This document shows, in pieces, positions 6,450 through 13,783 of a DNA stretch of 17,522 bases; the first letter of the stretch is position 1, and every line of letters begins with the position of its first letter. The stretch lies in NCBI RefSeq assembly GCF_946479715.1, contig NZ_CAMLHF010000112.1, positions 1 to 17,522 on the forward strand. The letters are read 5' to 3'. This stretch comes from an uncultured Pedobacter sp. (GTDB lineage: Bacteria > Bacteroidota > Bacteroidia > Sphingobacteriales > Sphingobacteriaceae). The position numbers and the translations under genes were made by a program. Under the pieces are notes generated by a model. It was not told where the DNA came from, ran no database searches, and was given only the letters and a program-made list of their open reading frames with translations.

Positions 6450-7212
6450 CATGGCTTTCATCTGTTAACCCGAATTCGGCCGCAATTTGCTTTAAGCTGT
6501 ACCTTCCACTTATCATTCTTTGTTTGATCAGTGTTCTCCGGTAATTCTGAATATACTCCCGTAAGGTTGAACCGGTATTCCTTTTAAAATATGGCCCCAT
6601 ATAGTCTGCTGTTATATTAAAATGTTTAGCCATAATGGGAGCCCTAAGCTGATCAGGCGAATAGATGTATTTATGTATATAGCAAAAAATAGCCTGCATA
6701 TCCTTACTGCGGTTACCAAAGGGCATAAGTTCTGGCATATTTCTTTTTAAAATATGTGATAATGCGAGAATCTGCATCCAGATCAGCTCTTCGTTATGAA
6801 GCGGTTCGCTTTTTAATGTGATCATAACATCAAATAGAAGAGCTACGGTACGTTGGTCATTGCCTGACAATTTAAAGCCTGCCAGATGTGTTTCTCTGCT
6901 TTTTATTAAGTATTCCAGGTTCTGTACGTAATTATTAGTATTACTTACATCCTGGTGGAGGTATAAATCTGTAAACTTTAAATAGACGAAGTGACTGAGT
7001 ATATCAATTTCAAAATAATGAGATTCTTCTGGACCAAGTAAAAAGATATCGCCATCCTTGTAGGGGATAGTTACCTGATTAATCACATGTGTTCCTGATC
7101 CCTTTTTAATATAGATTATTTCGTAATGATTATGATTATGCTCTGGATGTCGCCAACTGGAAACTTCAAAATCAGAAATCAGCAAAGGTTCAAATTGCCT
7201 GTAACGTTTCAT
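6427..7212 (-). CDS. AraC-family regulator with cupin-like sensor, C-terminally shortened
   Basis: A 261-aa protein starting at the ATG at 7212; a TTG at 7227 is less likely. Residues ~10-80 resemble the AraC-type cupin sensor (PEHNHNHYEIIYIKKGSGTH, then YKDGDIFLLGPEESHYFEI). Residues ~165-261 are the DNA-binding domain: first HTH around APIMAKHFNITADYMGPYFK, linker GSTLREYIQNYRR, second HTH YSLKQIAAEFGLTDESHVSK. The protein stops at IIQT just after the second recognition helix. Typical AraC proteins continue for about 15-20 residues with a final helix (F+..G.SP..YR). The missing part coincides with the 23-bp overlap with the convergent reductase gene. It may be a natural short form or a damaged regulator. 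It is divergent from the reductase gene at 7317, its likely target. Confidence 0.88.
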   Translation of the reverse strand: MKRYRQFEPLLISDFEVSSWRHPEHNHNHYEIIYIKKGSGTHVINQVTIPYKDGDIFLLGPEESHYFEIDILSHFVYLKFTDLYLHQDVSNTNNYVQNLEYLIKSRETHLAGFKLSGNDQRTVALLFDVMITLKSEPLHNEELIWMQILALSHILKRNMPELMPFGNRSKDMQAIFCYIHKYIYSPDQLRAPIMAKHFNITADYMGPYFKRNTGSTLREYIQNYRRTLIKQRMISGRYSLKQIAAEFGLTDESHVSKIIQT

Positions 7213-7227
7213 ATCGGAAATATACAA

Positions 7228-7265
7228 TATTATGCCGTAATTATACCATTTTTTCCGGCATAATA
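7228..7265. repeat. Perfect 10-bp inverted repeat between araC and the PRISE gene
   Basis: TATTATGCCG (7228-7237) and CGGCATAATA (7256-7265) are exact reverse complements separated by 18 bp. The pair starts 16 bp from the araC ATG and ends 51 bp before the divergent ATG. A long-spaced perfect dyad in an 104-bp divergent intergenic region is a good candidate regulatory site, most simply for the AraC protein. AraC proteins more often use direct repeats, so another dimeric regulator cannot be excluded. Confidence 0.6.
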
Positions 7266-7316
7266 GGCTGAACTTTGACTAGCAGTTGATTAAACTTAAA
7301 TAATAGACAACTTAAT

Positions 7317-8381
7317 ATGAAAGCGAATAGAAAAACAGCACTAGTAGTTGGAGCCAATGGAGTAATTGGAACCAATCTAATAAATTACCTGGAAGAATTA
7401 GGAACCTGGGACATTATTGGTTTGTCCAGAAGGGGAGGAAAAGACACCAAAAAAATCCGATATATAGCTGTTGATTTGCTCGATCCTGCATCGTGCAGCA
7501 CGCAGCTTAGTTCATTGTCTGATGTAACTCACATATTTTATGCAGCCTATCAGGATAGGGCGAGTTGGGCAGAACTAGTTGAACCTAATCTGGCCATGTT
7601 GGTAAATGTATTGACAGCAATTGAACCTGTCGCAGCTAATTTGGAACATGTTAGTCTGATGCAAGGATACAAAGTTTATGGAGCCCATCTAGGCCCTTTT
7701 AAAACTCCGGCAAAAGAAAGTGATGCAGACCATATGCCTCCTGAATTTAATGTAGATCAACAGAACTTCCTTGAAAAACAACAGAAGAACAAACGTTGGA
7801 CCTGGTCTGCAATTAGACCTTCAGTGGTAGGTGGAACATCAACTGGTAATCCTATGAATCTTGCAATGGTAATTGCGGTGTTTGCGACTATTTCTAAGAA
7901 ACTTGGGATTCCGTTACGTTTTCCCGGTAAACCAGGCGCTTATGATAAACTGATGGAAATGACAGATGCAGGACTTTTGGCCAAAGCTACTGTATGGGCT
8001 GCTACAAACCCAGAATGTGCAAATCAGGCATTCAATATCAACAATGGTGACCTGTTCAGGTGGAATGAGCTTTGGCCTAAAATTGCTGCTTACTTTGATA
8101 TGGAAGTTGCGGCGCCATTACAAATGCCCCTACAAACAGTTATGGCGGACAAAGAAGAACTCTGGAAGTCTTTACAGGAGGAACACGGATTGAATTATAG
8201 CTATAAAGATTTATCCTCATGGGCATTTGGTGACTTTGTGTTCTCCTGGGACTACGACTTTTTTGCTGATGGAACAAAGGCAAGAAGAATGGGTTTTCAT
8301 GAGTTCATTGATACAGAAAAAATGTTTTACGATTTGTTTGATGAAATGCGGAGGAGAAAGATAATACCAGAAATAATATAA
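7317..8381 (+). CDS. PRISE-type short-chain dehydrogenase/reductase, catalytic Tyr apparently absent
   Basis: A 354-aa extended SDR. The Rossmann loop is VVGANGVIGTN (G12, G15, G18) with SRRGG after the second strand, suggesting NADP(H). LMQGYKVYGAHLGPFKTPAK matches the PRISE family (progesterone 5-beta-reductase/iridoid synthase), including its conserved Lys (residue 119), and WTWSAIRPSVVGG matches the family's following strand. PRISE enzymes reduce C=C bonds of enones using a Tyr in the motif NFYY. Here the aligned segment reads EFNV (143-146), followed by DQQNFL, so both tyrosines are replaced. It may use other chemistry or have lost activity. It is divergent from araC across a dyad-containing region and converges on the response-regulator gene with 3 bp between stops. 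Confidence 0.85.
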   Translation: MKANRKTALVVGANGVIGTNLINYLEELGTWDIIGLSRRGGKDTKKIRYIAVDLLDPASCSTQLSSLSDVTHIFYAAYQDRASWAELVEPNLAMLVNVLTAIEPVAANLEHVSLMQGYKVYGAHLGPFKTPAKESDADHMPPEFNVDQQNFLEKQQKNKRWTWSAIRPSVVGGTSTGNPMNLAMVIAVFATISKKLGIPLRFPGKPGAYDKLMEMTDAGLLAKATVWAATNPECANQAFNINNGDLFRWNELWPKIAAYFDMEVAAPLQMPLQTVMADKEELWKSLQEEHGLNYSYKDLSSWAFGDFVFSWDYDFFADGTKARRMGFHEFIDTEKMFYDLFDEMRRRKIIPEII

Positions 8382-8384
8382 TAG

Positions 8385-9020
8385 TTAAATCAGATTTTGT
8401 AGTGTGGCATGCCTAATTAAGTCGGCAACATTTTTGGCTTTGAGCTTTTGTAGCAAGTTTTTTCTGTGGTTTTCTACAGTAAACTTGCTTAAAAACAACA
8501 TTTCAGCAATGTCATTGGTGGTTTTGCCATCGGCAATGAGCTTTAAAATTTCTTTTTCACGTATCGTAAGTTTAGCAAAATCTTGAGATTCGCTTAATTG
8601 CGGTCGGGCGATAATTTCTTTAACAATTTTACTAAAAGTTATCTGACCATTTAAAGCTTCATTGATACAGACAACAATTTCTTCTATAGATGATTCTTTA
8701 AGTAAATATCCACTGGCGCCATTGGCTAACATTTGCAAAATTGCGCTACGCTCATGGTGGTTACTAAACGCCAATACAATCGTATCCGGAGATATGGTTT
8801 TTATTGTTTTGCACAGATCCATTCCATTTACATCAGGAAGCATAATGTCGAGCAAAACAATTTTTGCCTTCGCTTTTTTTAAGAAAGAAATAAATTCCTC
8901 GCCTCGGGTAAAGCCACCAACAATTTCATATTCTGGTTTTTTACTTAAAAGCCTAATCAATCCCTCTATTACTATCGGATGATCATCAACAATGGCAATG
9001 GTGTTTTTACGCTGTAACAT
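8385..9020 (-). CDS. NarL/FixJ-type response regulator (receiver plus LuxR HTH)
   Basis: A 211-aa two-domain regulator. The receiver (1-125) shows the acidic pair Asp12-Asp13, the phospho-acceptor Asp58 in IVLLDIMLPDVNG, Ser86 at the switch position and Lys108 in GYLLKES. The C-terminal LuxR-type HTH (about 148-208) reads LTIREKEILKLIADGKTTND then FLSKFTVENHRKNLL. Phosphorylation by the kinase encoded just upstream should promote dimerisation and DNA binding. Its ATG lies inside the kinase gene, 14 bp before the kinase's stop, a classic sign of translational coupling and matched stoichiometry. Its regulon is unknown; the kinase operon's own promoter contains a dyad at 11060-11077 that could be a target. 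Confidence 0.95.
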   Translation of the reverse strand: MLQRKNTIAIVDDHPIVIEGLIRLLSKKPEYEIVGGFTRGEEFISFLKKAKAKIVLLDIMLPDVNGMDLCKTIKTISPDTIVLAFSNHHERSAILQMLANGASGYLLKESSIEEIVVCINEALNGQITFSKIVKEIIARPQLSESQDFAKLTIREKEILKLIADGKTTNDIAEMLFLSKFTVENHRKNLLQKLKAKNVADLIRHATLQNLI

Positions 9021-10995
9021 TAAGTTCTATATTGATGGACGTGCCTCTTTTATTTCTCTCTGATAGAATTTCAATTTTGCCTTTAAGGTATTCAACCCTG
9101 CTTTTGATGTTGCTAAGGCCTATACCTTCAACCTTATCCAAATGTGTTGCATCAAAACCTTTTCCATCATCTTCAACGGTTATAAAAAACACATCTTCAT
9201 TTTGTGAGCATTGCAGCAAGAGATTTTGTGCCTGGGCATGTTTCGTTGCGTTGGTAATAGCCTCTTGTATAATGCGATAAATGTTTATTTGTTCTTGAGC
9301 AAGCAGGCTGTTTTTGATGCCAAAATATTGAAAATCTACCTTCAGCGCTGCAGAAGCCGCGGATTCACATAAGTCTTTTAACAATGCCTTAAGCCCAAGT
9401 TTTAATAGCATTTCAGGCATCATGTTGTGTGATATTCGTCTAAGTTCACCTATGGAAGTATCTAATTGCGTAACGACGTTTTGCAGTTCAAGAGCGTTAT
9501 TGCTGCCTTGTTCCTGTATATAATCTGTCAGGTTTAATTTTACTATTGCGAGCATACCGCCCAGTCCATCATGTAAATCGCGAGCAAGCCTGTTTTGCTC
9601 ATCTTCTTTGGCATTCAGCATTACCTGCACTAGTTTTATCTGCTGTTGCCTGTCAATATCTTTAAGTTCTTGTTGATGGTTGAGATCTTTTTGTAAAGCT
9701 AATTTTTTGCTATTGCGGTAAAACAACCAGCCAAAAAAGGCAACAATAAGTAAGAATACACTGGCCAGCCCTAATAACCAGTTCACTAATCGACTATTTT
9801 TTGTGGCAAGCTTTGCTTTTTCATTCTCGGCGTTAAGCGCCACAATTTTCTTTTGGTTTTCTGCCGTTCTATACTTTATTTCAAGGAGGTTTGCAGTTTC
9901 TTTTAGTTTGCTATTACTCAAACTGTCACTTAACCCGCTATAAAGTTTTAACCATTTATAAGCACTTTGCTTATTTTTCATGCCCTCATAACTAGTTGCC
10001 AGTCCATAGTAAATCTGCAACTTGTTTGTTTCCCAAGCCATAAATTGTTTGTCCTTAACCAAAGCTAGTGCTACATTCGTTGCTCCGGGGAAATCTTCTT
10101 TACTATGAAGAGCATAAAATTTTTGCAATAGTATACGTTTTTCGGCATAAGTACTTTTGAATCTTTTTGCCAGGACTACTCCCTTTTCTACTATAGCCAA
10201 TGCGCTGTCGAACTGCAAAGCAGTATTAAGGCGTAAAGCTTCGCCTGCATAATATTCTAACCACATCTCGGACTGTGGATACGGCTTAAGCAAGGTCATC
10301 ATGCTGTCTAAATTTGATTTGGCCTCTTCTAACTTGCCTAATGAAATATAATTTTCTCCAATAGATTGATAAATCATGGCAAGATATTGTGGTGTATTGG
10401 CTTTTTTAAGTATTGAAACTGCTTTTGTTAAATAGATTTTTTCTTTAGTATGCTGACCCAGATTTTTGAATCCCGCAGAAAGGAGAAAATAGTTTTTTCC
10501 TAAGAAACCCAGATCGCCTGATTGTATAGCCAATGGAATTGCCTTATGCAGTATAATTTCTATAGATTCTTTGATTTCGTTTCTAAGATGATGGCGAAAT
10601 GCATAACTGTGCCAGCACATTGCTCTAACCAGAAGAGCATCCTTTGTTTTGAAATTTTTTAGTGAGGCATCTGATTGTAAAAGCATTTTTTCAGCGAGTT
10701 CTGGATTTTTAGCCATCATCTGCAAAGCCTTATAATATAAAGAGACTGCTTCCATAAAGCTATTTCCTTCGCTGTATGCTAATCCTTGCTGCAAATACTG
10801 CTCAGCTTTTGCTGTATCTGTTCTTAAGTAAAATTCTGAAAGTAGAAAACTACTTTTTGCTTTTGTTGCATTCGGCAGCTCTTTTTTTAACTGCTGAGCA
10901 AGGCTATCGGCATAATGCGCTCTATTTAATGGCATCTGCGAAAGCGCACTAAAAAAGGAAAATATCAAAAACAAGGTGTAACCGTATTTTTTCAT
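9007..10995 (-). CDS. TPR-type sensor histidine kinase (HisKA_3 / HATPase)
   Basis: A 662-aa membrane kinase. A signal peptide (residues 1-19, YGYTLFLIFSFFSALSQ) exports a helical region of TPR-like repeats, roughly residues 30-370. One transmembrane helix follows at about 405-426 (WLLGLASVFLLIVAFFGWLF), then a coiled linker. The dimerisation box reads RLARDLHDGLGGMLAIVKL with phospho-acceptor His475. The ATPase domain has an N-box near TNATKHA (Asn582), a G1 box VEDDGKGFD and a G2 box GIGLSNIKSR. All catalytic elements look intact. It should autophosphorylate and pass phosphate to the overlapping NarL-type regulator. Periplasmic TPR sensors of this kind are frequent in Bacteroidota; the signal sensed is unknown. 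Confidence 0.94.
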   Translation of the reverse strand: MKKYGYTLFLIFSFFSALSQMPLNRAHYADSLAQQLKKELPNATKAKSSFLLSEFYLRTDTAKAEQYLQQGLAYSEGNSFMEAVSLYYKALQMMAKNPELAEKMLLQSDASLKNFKTKDALLVRAMCWHSYAFRHHLRNEIKESIEIILHKAIPLAIQSGDLGFLGKNYFLLSAGFKNLGQHTKEKIYLTKAVSILKKANTPQYLAMIYQSIGENYISLGKLEEAKSNLDSMMTLLKPYPQSEMWLEYYAGEALRLNTALQFDSALAIVEKGVVLAKRFKSTYAEKRILLQKFYALHSKEDFPGATNVALALVKDKQFMAWETNKLQIYYGLATSYEGMKNKQSAYKWLKLYSGLSDSLSNSKLKETANLLEIKYRTAENQKKIVALNAENEKAKLATKNSRLVNWLLGLASVFLLIVAFFGWLFYRNSKKLALQKDLNHQQELKDIDRQQQIKLVQVMLNAKEDEQNRLARDLHDGLGGMLAIVKLNLTDYIQEQGSNNALELQNVVTQLDTSIGELRRISHNMMPEMLLKLGLKALLKDLCESAASAALKVDFQYFGIKNSLLAQEQINIYRIIQEAITNATKHAQAQNLLLQCSQNEDVFFITVEDDGKGFDATHLDKVEGIGLSNIKSRVEYLKGKIEILSERNKRGTSINIELNVTA

Positions 10996-11054
10996 TGTAG
11001 CGTAGATAATTAAGCTAATGTAGCTAGAATGCCTGCCTGTTATTAAGATAATAT

Positions 11055-11062
11055 CAAAAATA
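11055..11062 (-). promoter_or_regulatory. Candidate -7 box for the kinase/regulator operon
   Basis: The minus strand reads TATTTTTG, an exact TAnnTTTG match 59 bp upstream of the kinase ATG. No good TTTG is found at the -33 distance. Confidence 0.35.
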
Positions 11063-11077
11063 GCTGAAAACAGCTAT
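11060..11077. promoter_or_regulatory. Perfect 7-bp dyad upstream of the kinase operon
   Basis: ATAGCTG and CAGCTAT flank an AAAA spacer, giving an 18-bp perfect palindrome-with-loop. It lies next to the kinase -7 box, in the -33 spacer region, between the divergent kinase and RRM genes. It could be an operator, for example for the LuxR-type regulator, or a short hairpin; the role is inferred from position only. Confidence 0.4.
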
Positions 11078-11095
11078 AAGTAGAATATTAAAGCT

Positions 11096-11103
11096 TAAAT
11101 TTG
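11096..11103 (+). promoter_or_regulatory. Candidate -7 box for the RRM gene
   Basis: TAAATTTG matches TAnnTTTG and lies 17 bp before the ATG at 11121. The -33 position shows no TTTG. Confidence 0.4.
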
Positions 11104-11120
11104 TAGCTTTAAATAGATTC

Positions 11121-11501
11121 ATGATTAAATTATTCGTAGTGGGTTATCCACTTGATATACAGGAAGCTGAATTGATTGAGATATTCAGCATCCACGGAAT
11201 GTTGCACAGTGTGCATTTATTGACCGATAAAGTAACCCACAGACATAAAGGCTTTGGCTTTATAGAAATGGTAGATCAGGCAGGTGCCGATAGGGCAATT
11301 GCAGCCATAAATGGTATGGTTTTAAAAGGCAGAAAGATAAGTGTTAAACTGGCTGATGAGAATAGAGCAGAGAAACCAAGAACTTTTAAACCCAATAGAT
11401 TCCACTCTGAAGAAGGACAAAGTAATGCAAGTAGTGGAGAGCAGTTTAAAAATAAGCGTCCCAGAAAATTAGTGTCGAATACATTCAGGGCTGAGAAGTA
11501 A
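11121..11501 (+). CDS. Single-RRM RNA-binding protein
   Basis: A 126-aa cytosolic protein. Residues 1-79 form one RNA-recognition motif with RNP2 as LFVVGY (4-9) and RNP1 as KGFGFIEM (43-50), whose aromatic residues stack on single-stranded RNA. The tail (80-126) is basic and low in hydrophobics (RAEKPRTFKPNRF, KNKRPRKLVSNTFRAEK), probably disordered and adding RNA affinity. Proteins of this type occur in Bacteroidota and Cyanobacteria, where some act in RNA metabolism or cold adaptation. It is divergent from the kinase gene and 24 bp ahead of the ankyrin gene on the same strand, so the two may share a transcript. Confidence 0.93.
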   Translation: MIKLFVVGYPLDIQEAELIEIFSIHGMLHSVHLLTDKVTHRHKGFGFIEMVDQAGADRAIAAINGMVLKGRKISVKLADENRAEKPRTFKPNRFHSEEGQSNASSGEQFKNKRPRKLVSNTFRAEK

Positions 11502-11525
11502 ACGATATTTCTTAAATTAGTAGGT

Positions 11526-12266
11526 ATGGACTACCTGCAGAAAATAATCGGTGATATTGAATGCCATGATGTGGAGGGGATCAGATCATGTTTTCAGCAT
11601 GGAGTTCATCCCAACGATATCTTCAAAGGTTATCCCTTAATCTATGAACTTATCAGCGAATACACCAGAACAGATCGCTTTAAAACATGTGTTAAAGTAT
11701 TTATCGATTATGGACTGGAGTTTAATGATCCGGTGCTTCTAGCCGTCCTCTCAGATGATGCCCGGGCTTTAGCGCAACATTTGACCACAGACCCAAGCGC
11801 ACTTAACCGACCAGTTAATTTACAGTGTGCTTATACGCCTTTACATGAGGTCAGCCTGCTTCATGTCTGCGCAGAGTTTAATCATCTTTCCTGTGCAGAA
11901 GTTCTGGTGAGCAATGGAGCAGACGTAAATGCAAAAGCAGGGACTGATGAACATGGGTTTGGCGGACAAAGCCCTATTTTTCATACCGTAAATCAAAATT
12001 CCAACCATTCCGCTTCACTATTGGACTACCTGCTATCGGAATCTGCGGATCTTAACACTACAGTAAAAGGGTTGATATGGGGTAAAGGTTATCCCTGGGA
12101 GACACTTATTCCAGCAGTAAATCCAATCAGTTACGCTATGATGGGGCTTTTACCTCAAATGCATAGGGATGAGAGAACCATCGCAGTTGTTGTATCCAAG
12201 TTATTGAAGACTGCTTATGGGATTGATTATGTGCCTCTAAACGTGCCATGTGCCTACCTGAAGTAA
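11526..12266 (+). CDS. Ankyrin-repeat protein
   Basis: A 246-aa protein without signal peptide or membrane span. The clearest repeat is at about 104-135: TPLHEVSLLHVCAEFNHLSC then AEVLVSNGADVNAK, the classic ankyrin helix-loop-helix with the turn GADVN. Degenerate repeats precede it (EGIRSCFQHGVHPND, RFKTCVKVFIDYGLEFND) and follow it (SPIFHTVNQNSNHSASLLDY with SESADLN). Ankyrin repeats bind protein partners; no enzymatic domain is attached. It starts 24 bp after the RRM gene, suggesting co-expression, but no functional link is established. A stem-loop follows 9 bp after its stop. Confidence 0.85.
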   Translation: MDYLQKIIGDIECHDVEGIRSCFQHGVHPNDIFKGYPLIYELISEYTRTDRFKTCVKVFIDYGLEFNDPVLLAVLSDDARALAQHLTTDPSALNRPVNLQCAYTPLHEVSLLHVCAEFNHLSCAEVLVSNGADVNAKAGTDEHGFGGQSPIFHTVNQNSNHSASLLDYLLSESADLNTTVKGLIWGKGYPWETLIPAVNPISYAMMGLLPQMHRDERTIAVVVSKLLKTAYGIDYVPLNVPCAYLK

Positions 12267-12275
12267 TAAGAAATT

Positions 12276-12301
12276 TAATTTTCCCGTTATCGGGATAATT
12301 A
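12276..12301. repeat. 26-bp inverted repeat: hairpin or operator before the outer-membrane gene
   Basis: TAATTTTCCCG (12276-12286) and CGGGATAATTA (12291-12301) pair with ten of eleven positions across a TTAT loop. It could be the terminator of the RRM-ankyrin transcript, though a U-run after it is weak. It could instead be an operator, because it lies just upstream of the -7 box of the next gene. Confidence 0.5.
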
Positions 12302-12302
12302 A

Positions 12303-12310
12303 TACATTTG
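12303..12310 (+). promoter_or_regulatory. Candidate -7 box for the outer-membrane barrel gene
   Basis: TACATTTG exactly matches TAnnTTTG, about 54 bp before the ATG at 12365. The inverted repeat occupies the spacer, and the -33 position reads only TTTT. Confidence 0.45.
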
Positions 12311-12364
12311 GCTACCAGACTTTTCGAATAATAACCATTCTAAAACAAAAAAGTAACCAAACTT

Positions 12365-13060
12365 ATGAGAAAGAATAAATTATACGCTCCGCTATTTCTA
12401 TTTTTCCTGATTACCACCTTTAACATTGCCAATGCACAAACGAAAATAGGGATAAGAACCGGTGTGAATTTCTCAAACGCAAATATGAAAGATGAACAGG
12501 GAAATGAGGGTGAAACTGAATCAATTCCAGGTTTCCACTTAGGACTTACAGTTGACGTTCCTATAGCCGGTGATTTTTACATTCAACCCGCTGCCTTATA
12601 TTCCTCCAAAGGATTTAGACAAAAAGGAGAAGGCTTTGGGTACAGTAATGATTTTAAAGTAACTGTTTCTTATTTAGAAGTACCTGTTAATCTTCTTTAT
12701 AAGCCAAAGTTGGGAACGGGGAATTTAATTCTTGGCGCAGGAGGTTATTTGGGATATGGAACAGGGGGGAAATGGAAGTCTGCATCTGGTGTTTTAATTG
12801 GGGATATCCAAATTGGAGACAATGGAGACGTGATCTTCAAAAACGATGCAGAGAAGGGTGAGTTTGGGTCTTATTTGTATGGAAAGCCGCTGGATTATGG
12901 GGCTAGTTTTTTGGCTGGTTATGAGCTTTTTAATAAATATTCTGTCCAATTCAATAGTGAAATAGGACTGGCAAATTTGCAAACAACTTATAGCGGGATA
13001 AAACGGAAAGGTAAAATGAAAAATACCGGCTTTAGTATTTCACTCGGGTATAAGTTCTGA
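12365..13060 (+). CDS. PorT-like outer-membrane beta-barrel protein
   Basis: A 231-aa exported protein. The signal peptide runs to about residue 24 (LYAPLFLFFLITTFNIANA, then QTK). The mature part starts KIGIRTGVNFSNANM, typical of the Bacteroidota OMP_b-brl_2/PorT family. It shows alternating hydrophobic strands with glycine-rich turns (FYIQPAALYSSKGFR, LEVPVNLLYKPK, LILGAGGYLGYGTGG) and ends in the aromatic outer-membrane signature SISLGYKF. About eight strands fit the length. Such barrels are abundant and mostly unassigned; it is not necessarily part of type IX secretion. It has its own candidate promoter and converges with the downstream tetR gene (18 bp between stops). Confidence 0.92.
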   Translation: MRKNKLYAPLFLFFLITTFNIANAQTKIGIRTGVNFSNANMKDEQGNEGETESIPGFHLGLTVDVPIAGDFYIQPAALYSSKGFRQKGEGFGYSNDFKVTVSYLEVPVNLLYKPKLGTGNLILGAGGYLGYGTGGKWKSASGVLIGDIQIGDNGDVIFKNDAEKGEFGSYLYGKPLDYGASFLAGYELFNKYSVQFNSEIGLANLQTTYSGIKRKGKMKNTGFSISLGYKF

Positions 13061-13078
13061 TAAAAGGGTTTCTATTAT

Positions 13079-13723
13079 CTATGGCTGAGTCTTATTACTG
13101 TAAGCATATTCTAAAACCAGGCTTATTGCTTCTTTGATTCTTTTCATCCCTTCGGGTTTATTGATGTCAATTTCACAGAAAAGGCTATCGGTAGTTTTGG
13201 CGTGAAGTACCATATAATAAATACCTGCTACCAATAAACCTGCAATTGCCCTAAGATCTACATTATTTCCTTGCAACTCCTTGTCTGTCAATGCAAAGAA
13301 TGTAGAACTAAGCTGTTCTCTTTCTTCGCATACCTGATACATGATCTGGCTTCTTTGGCTAATTTGCCAGAGTACAATCTTCTGCATTTCTTCATTCCCA
13401 TAGAAGTAATCTAATTGATTGAATAGCAAGTTCTCCAGTATTCGTTTCGTGTCTTTCCCTTCGTTATTTTCGATCATGTTACCTGCATTACCAGCTGCAG
13501 CTACCCAATAGTCTTTGCTTTTTACATAAATTTCTATCAGATTATCAACTGAACCAAAATAAAGTGTAATTAGTTTACGGTCCAATCCTGCAGCTTTTGA
13601 AATGTTTGTAACGGTTAATCCGGTATATCCTTTGTTTTGGATTACAATTCCAACAGCGTGGATCAATTTCTGCTTTGATCTATCCTTATCGTTTAATGCT
13701 CCCTGGTATCTTTTCTTTTCCAT
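13079..13723 (-). CDS. TetR-family transcriptional regulator
   Basis: A 214-aa protein. The N-terminal domain (about 15-62) contains the helix-turn-helix LTVTNISKAAGLDRKLITLY followed by FGSVDNL, a typical TetR ending. Residues 70-214 are helical and have no recognised ligand signature. It lies 60 bp downstream of the carbonic anhydrase gene on the same strand, so it may be the last gene of the SPFH-carbonic-anhydrase operon or have its own promoter. A TAAATTTG box (minus strand, 13726-13733) ends only two bases before its ATG, too close to be a normal -7 element. It converges with the outer-membrane gene. Confidence 0.92.
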   Translation of the reverse strand: MEKKRYQGALNDKDRSKQKLIHAVGIVIQNKGYTGLTVTNISKAAGLDRKLITLYFGSVDNLIEIYVKSKDYWVAAAGNAGNMIENNEGKDTKRILENLLFNQLDYFYGNEEMQKIVLWQISQRSQIMYQVCEEREQLSSTFFALTDKELQGNNVDLRAIAGLLVAGIYYMVLHAKTTDSLFCEIDINKPEGMKRIKEAISLVLEYAYSNKTQP

Positions 13724-13783
13724 AACAAATTTATTGTAGTAGCTAAATTATGGAGAAAGTCTGAGTTTTACATTCCTACTATT

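Noticed and set aside
7213..7227. TTG start five codons upstream in araC
   Set aside because: The ATG at 7212 is more usual and the extra residues have no family support.
8382..8384. Terminator between the convergent reductase and response-regulator genes
   Set aside because: Only 3 bp separate the stops and no hairpin with a T-run is visible.
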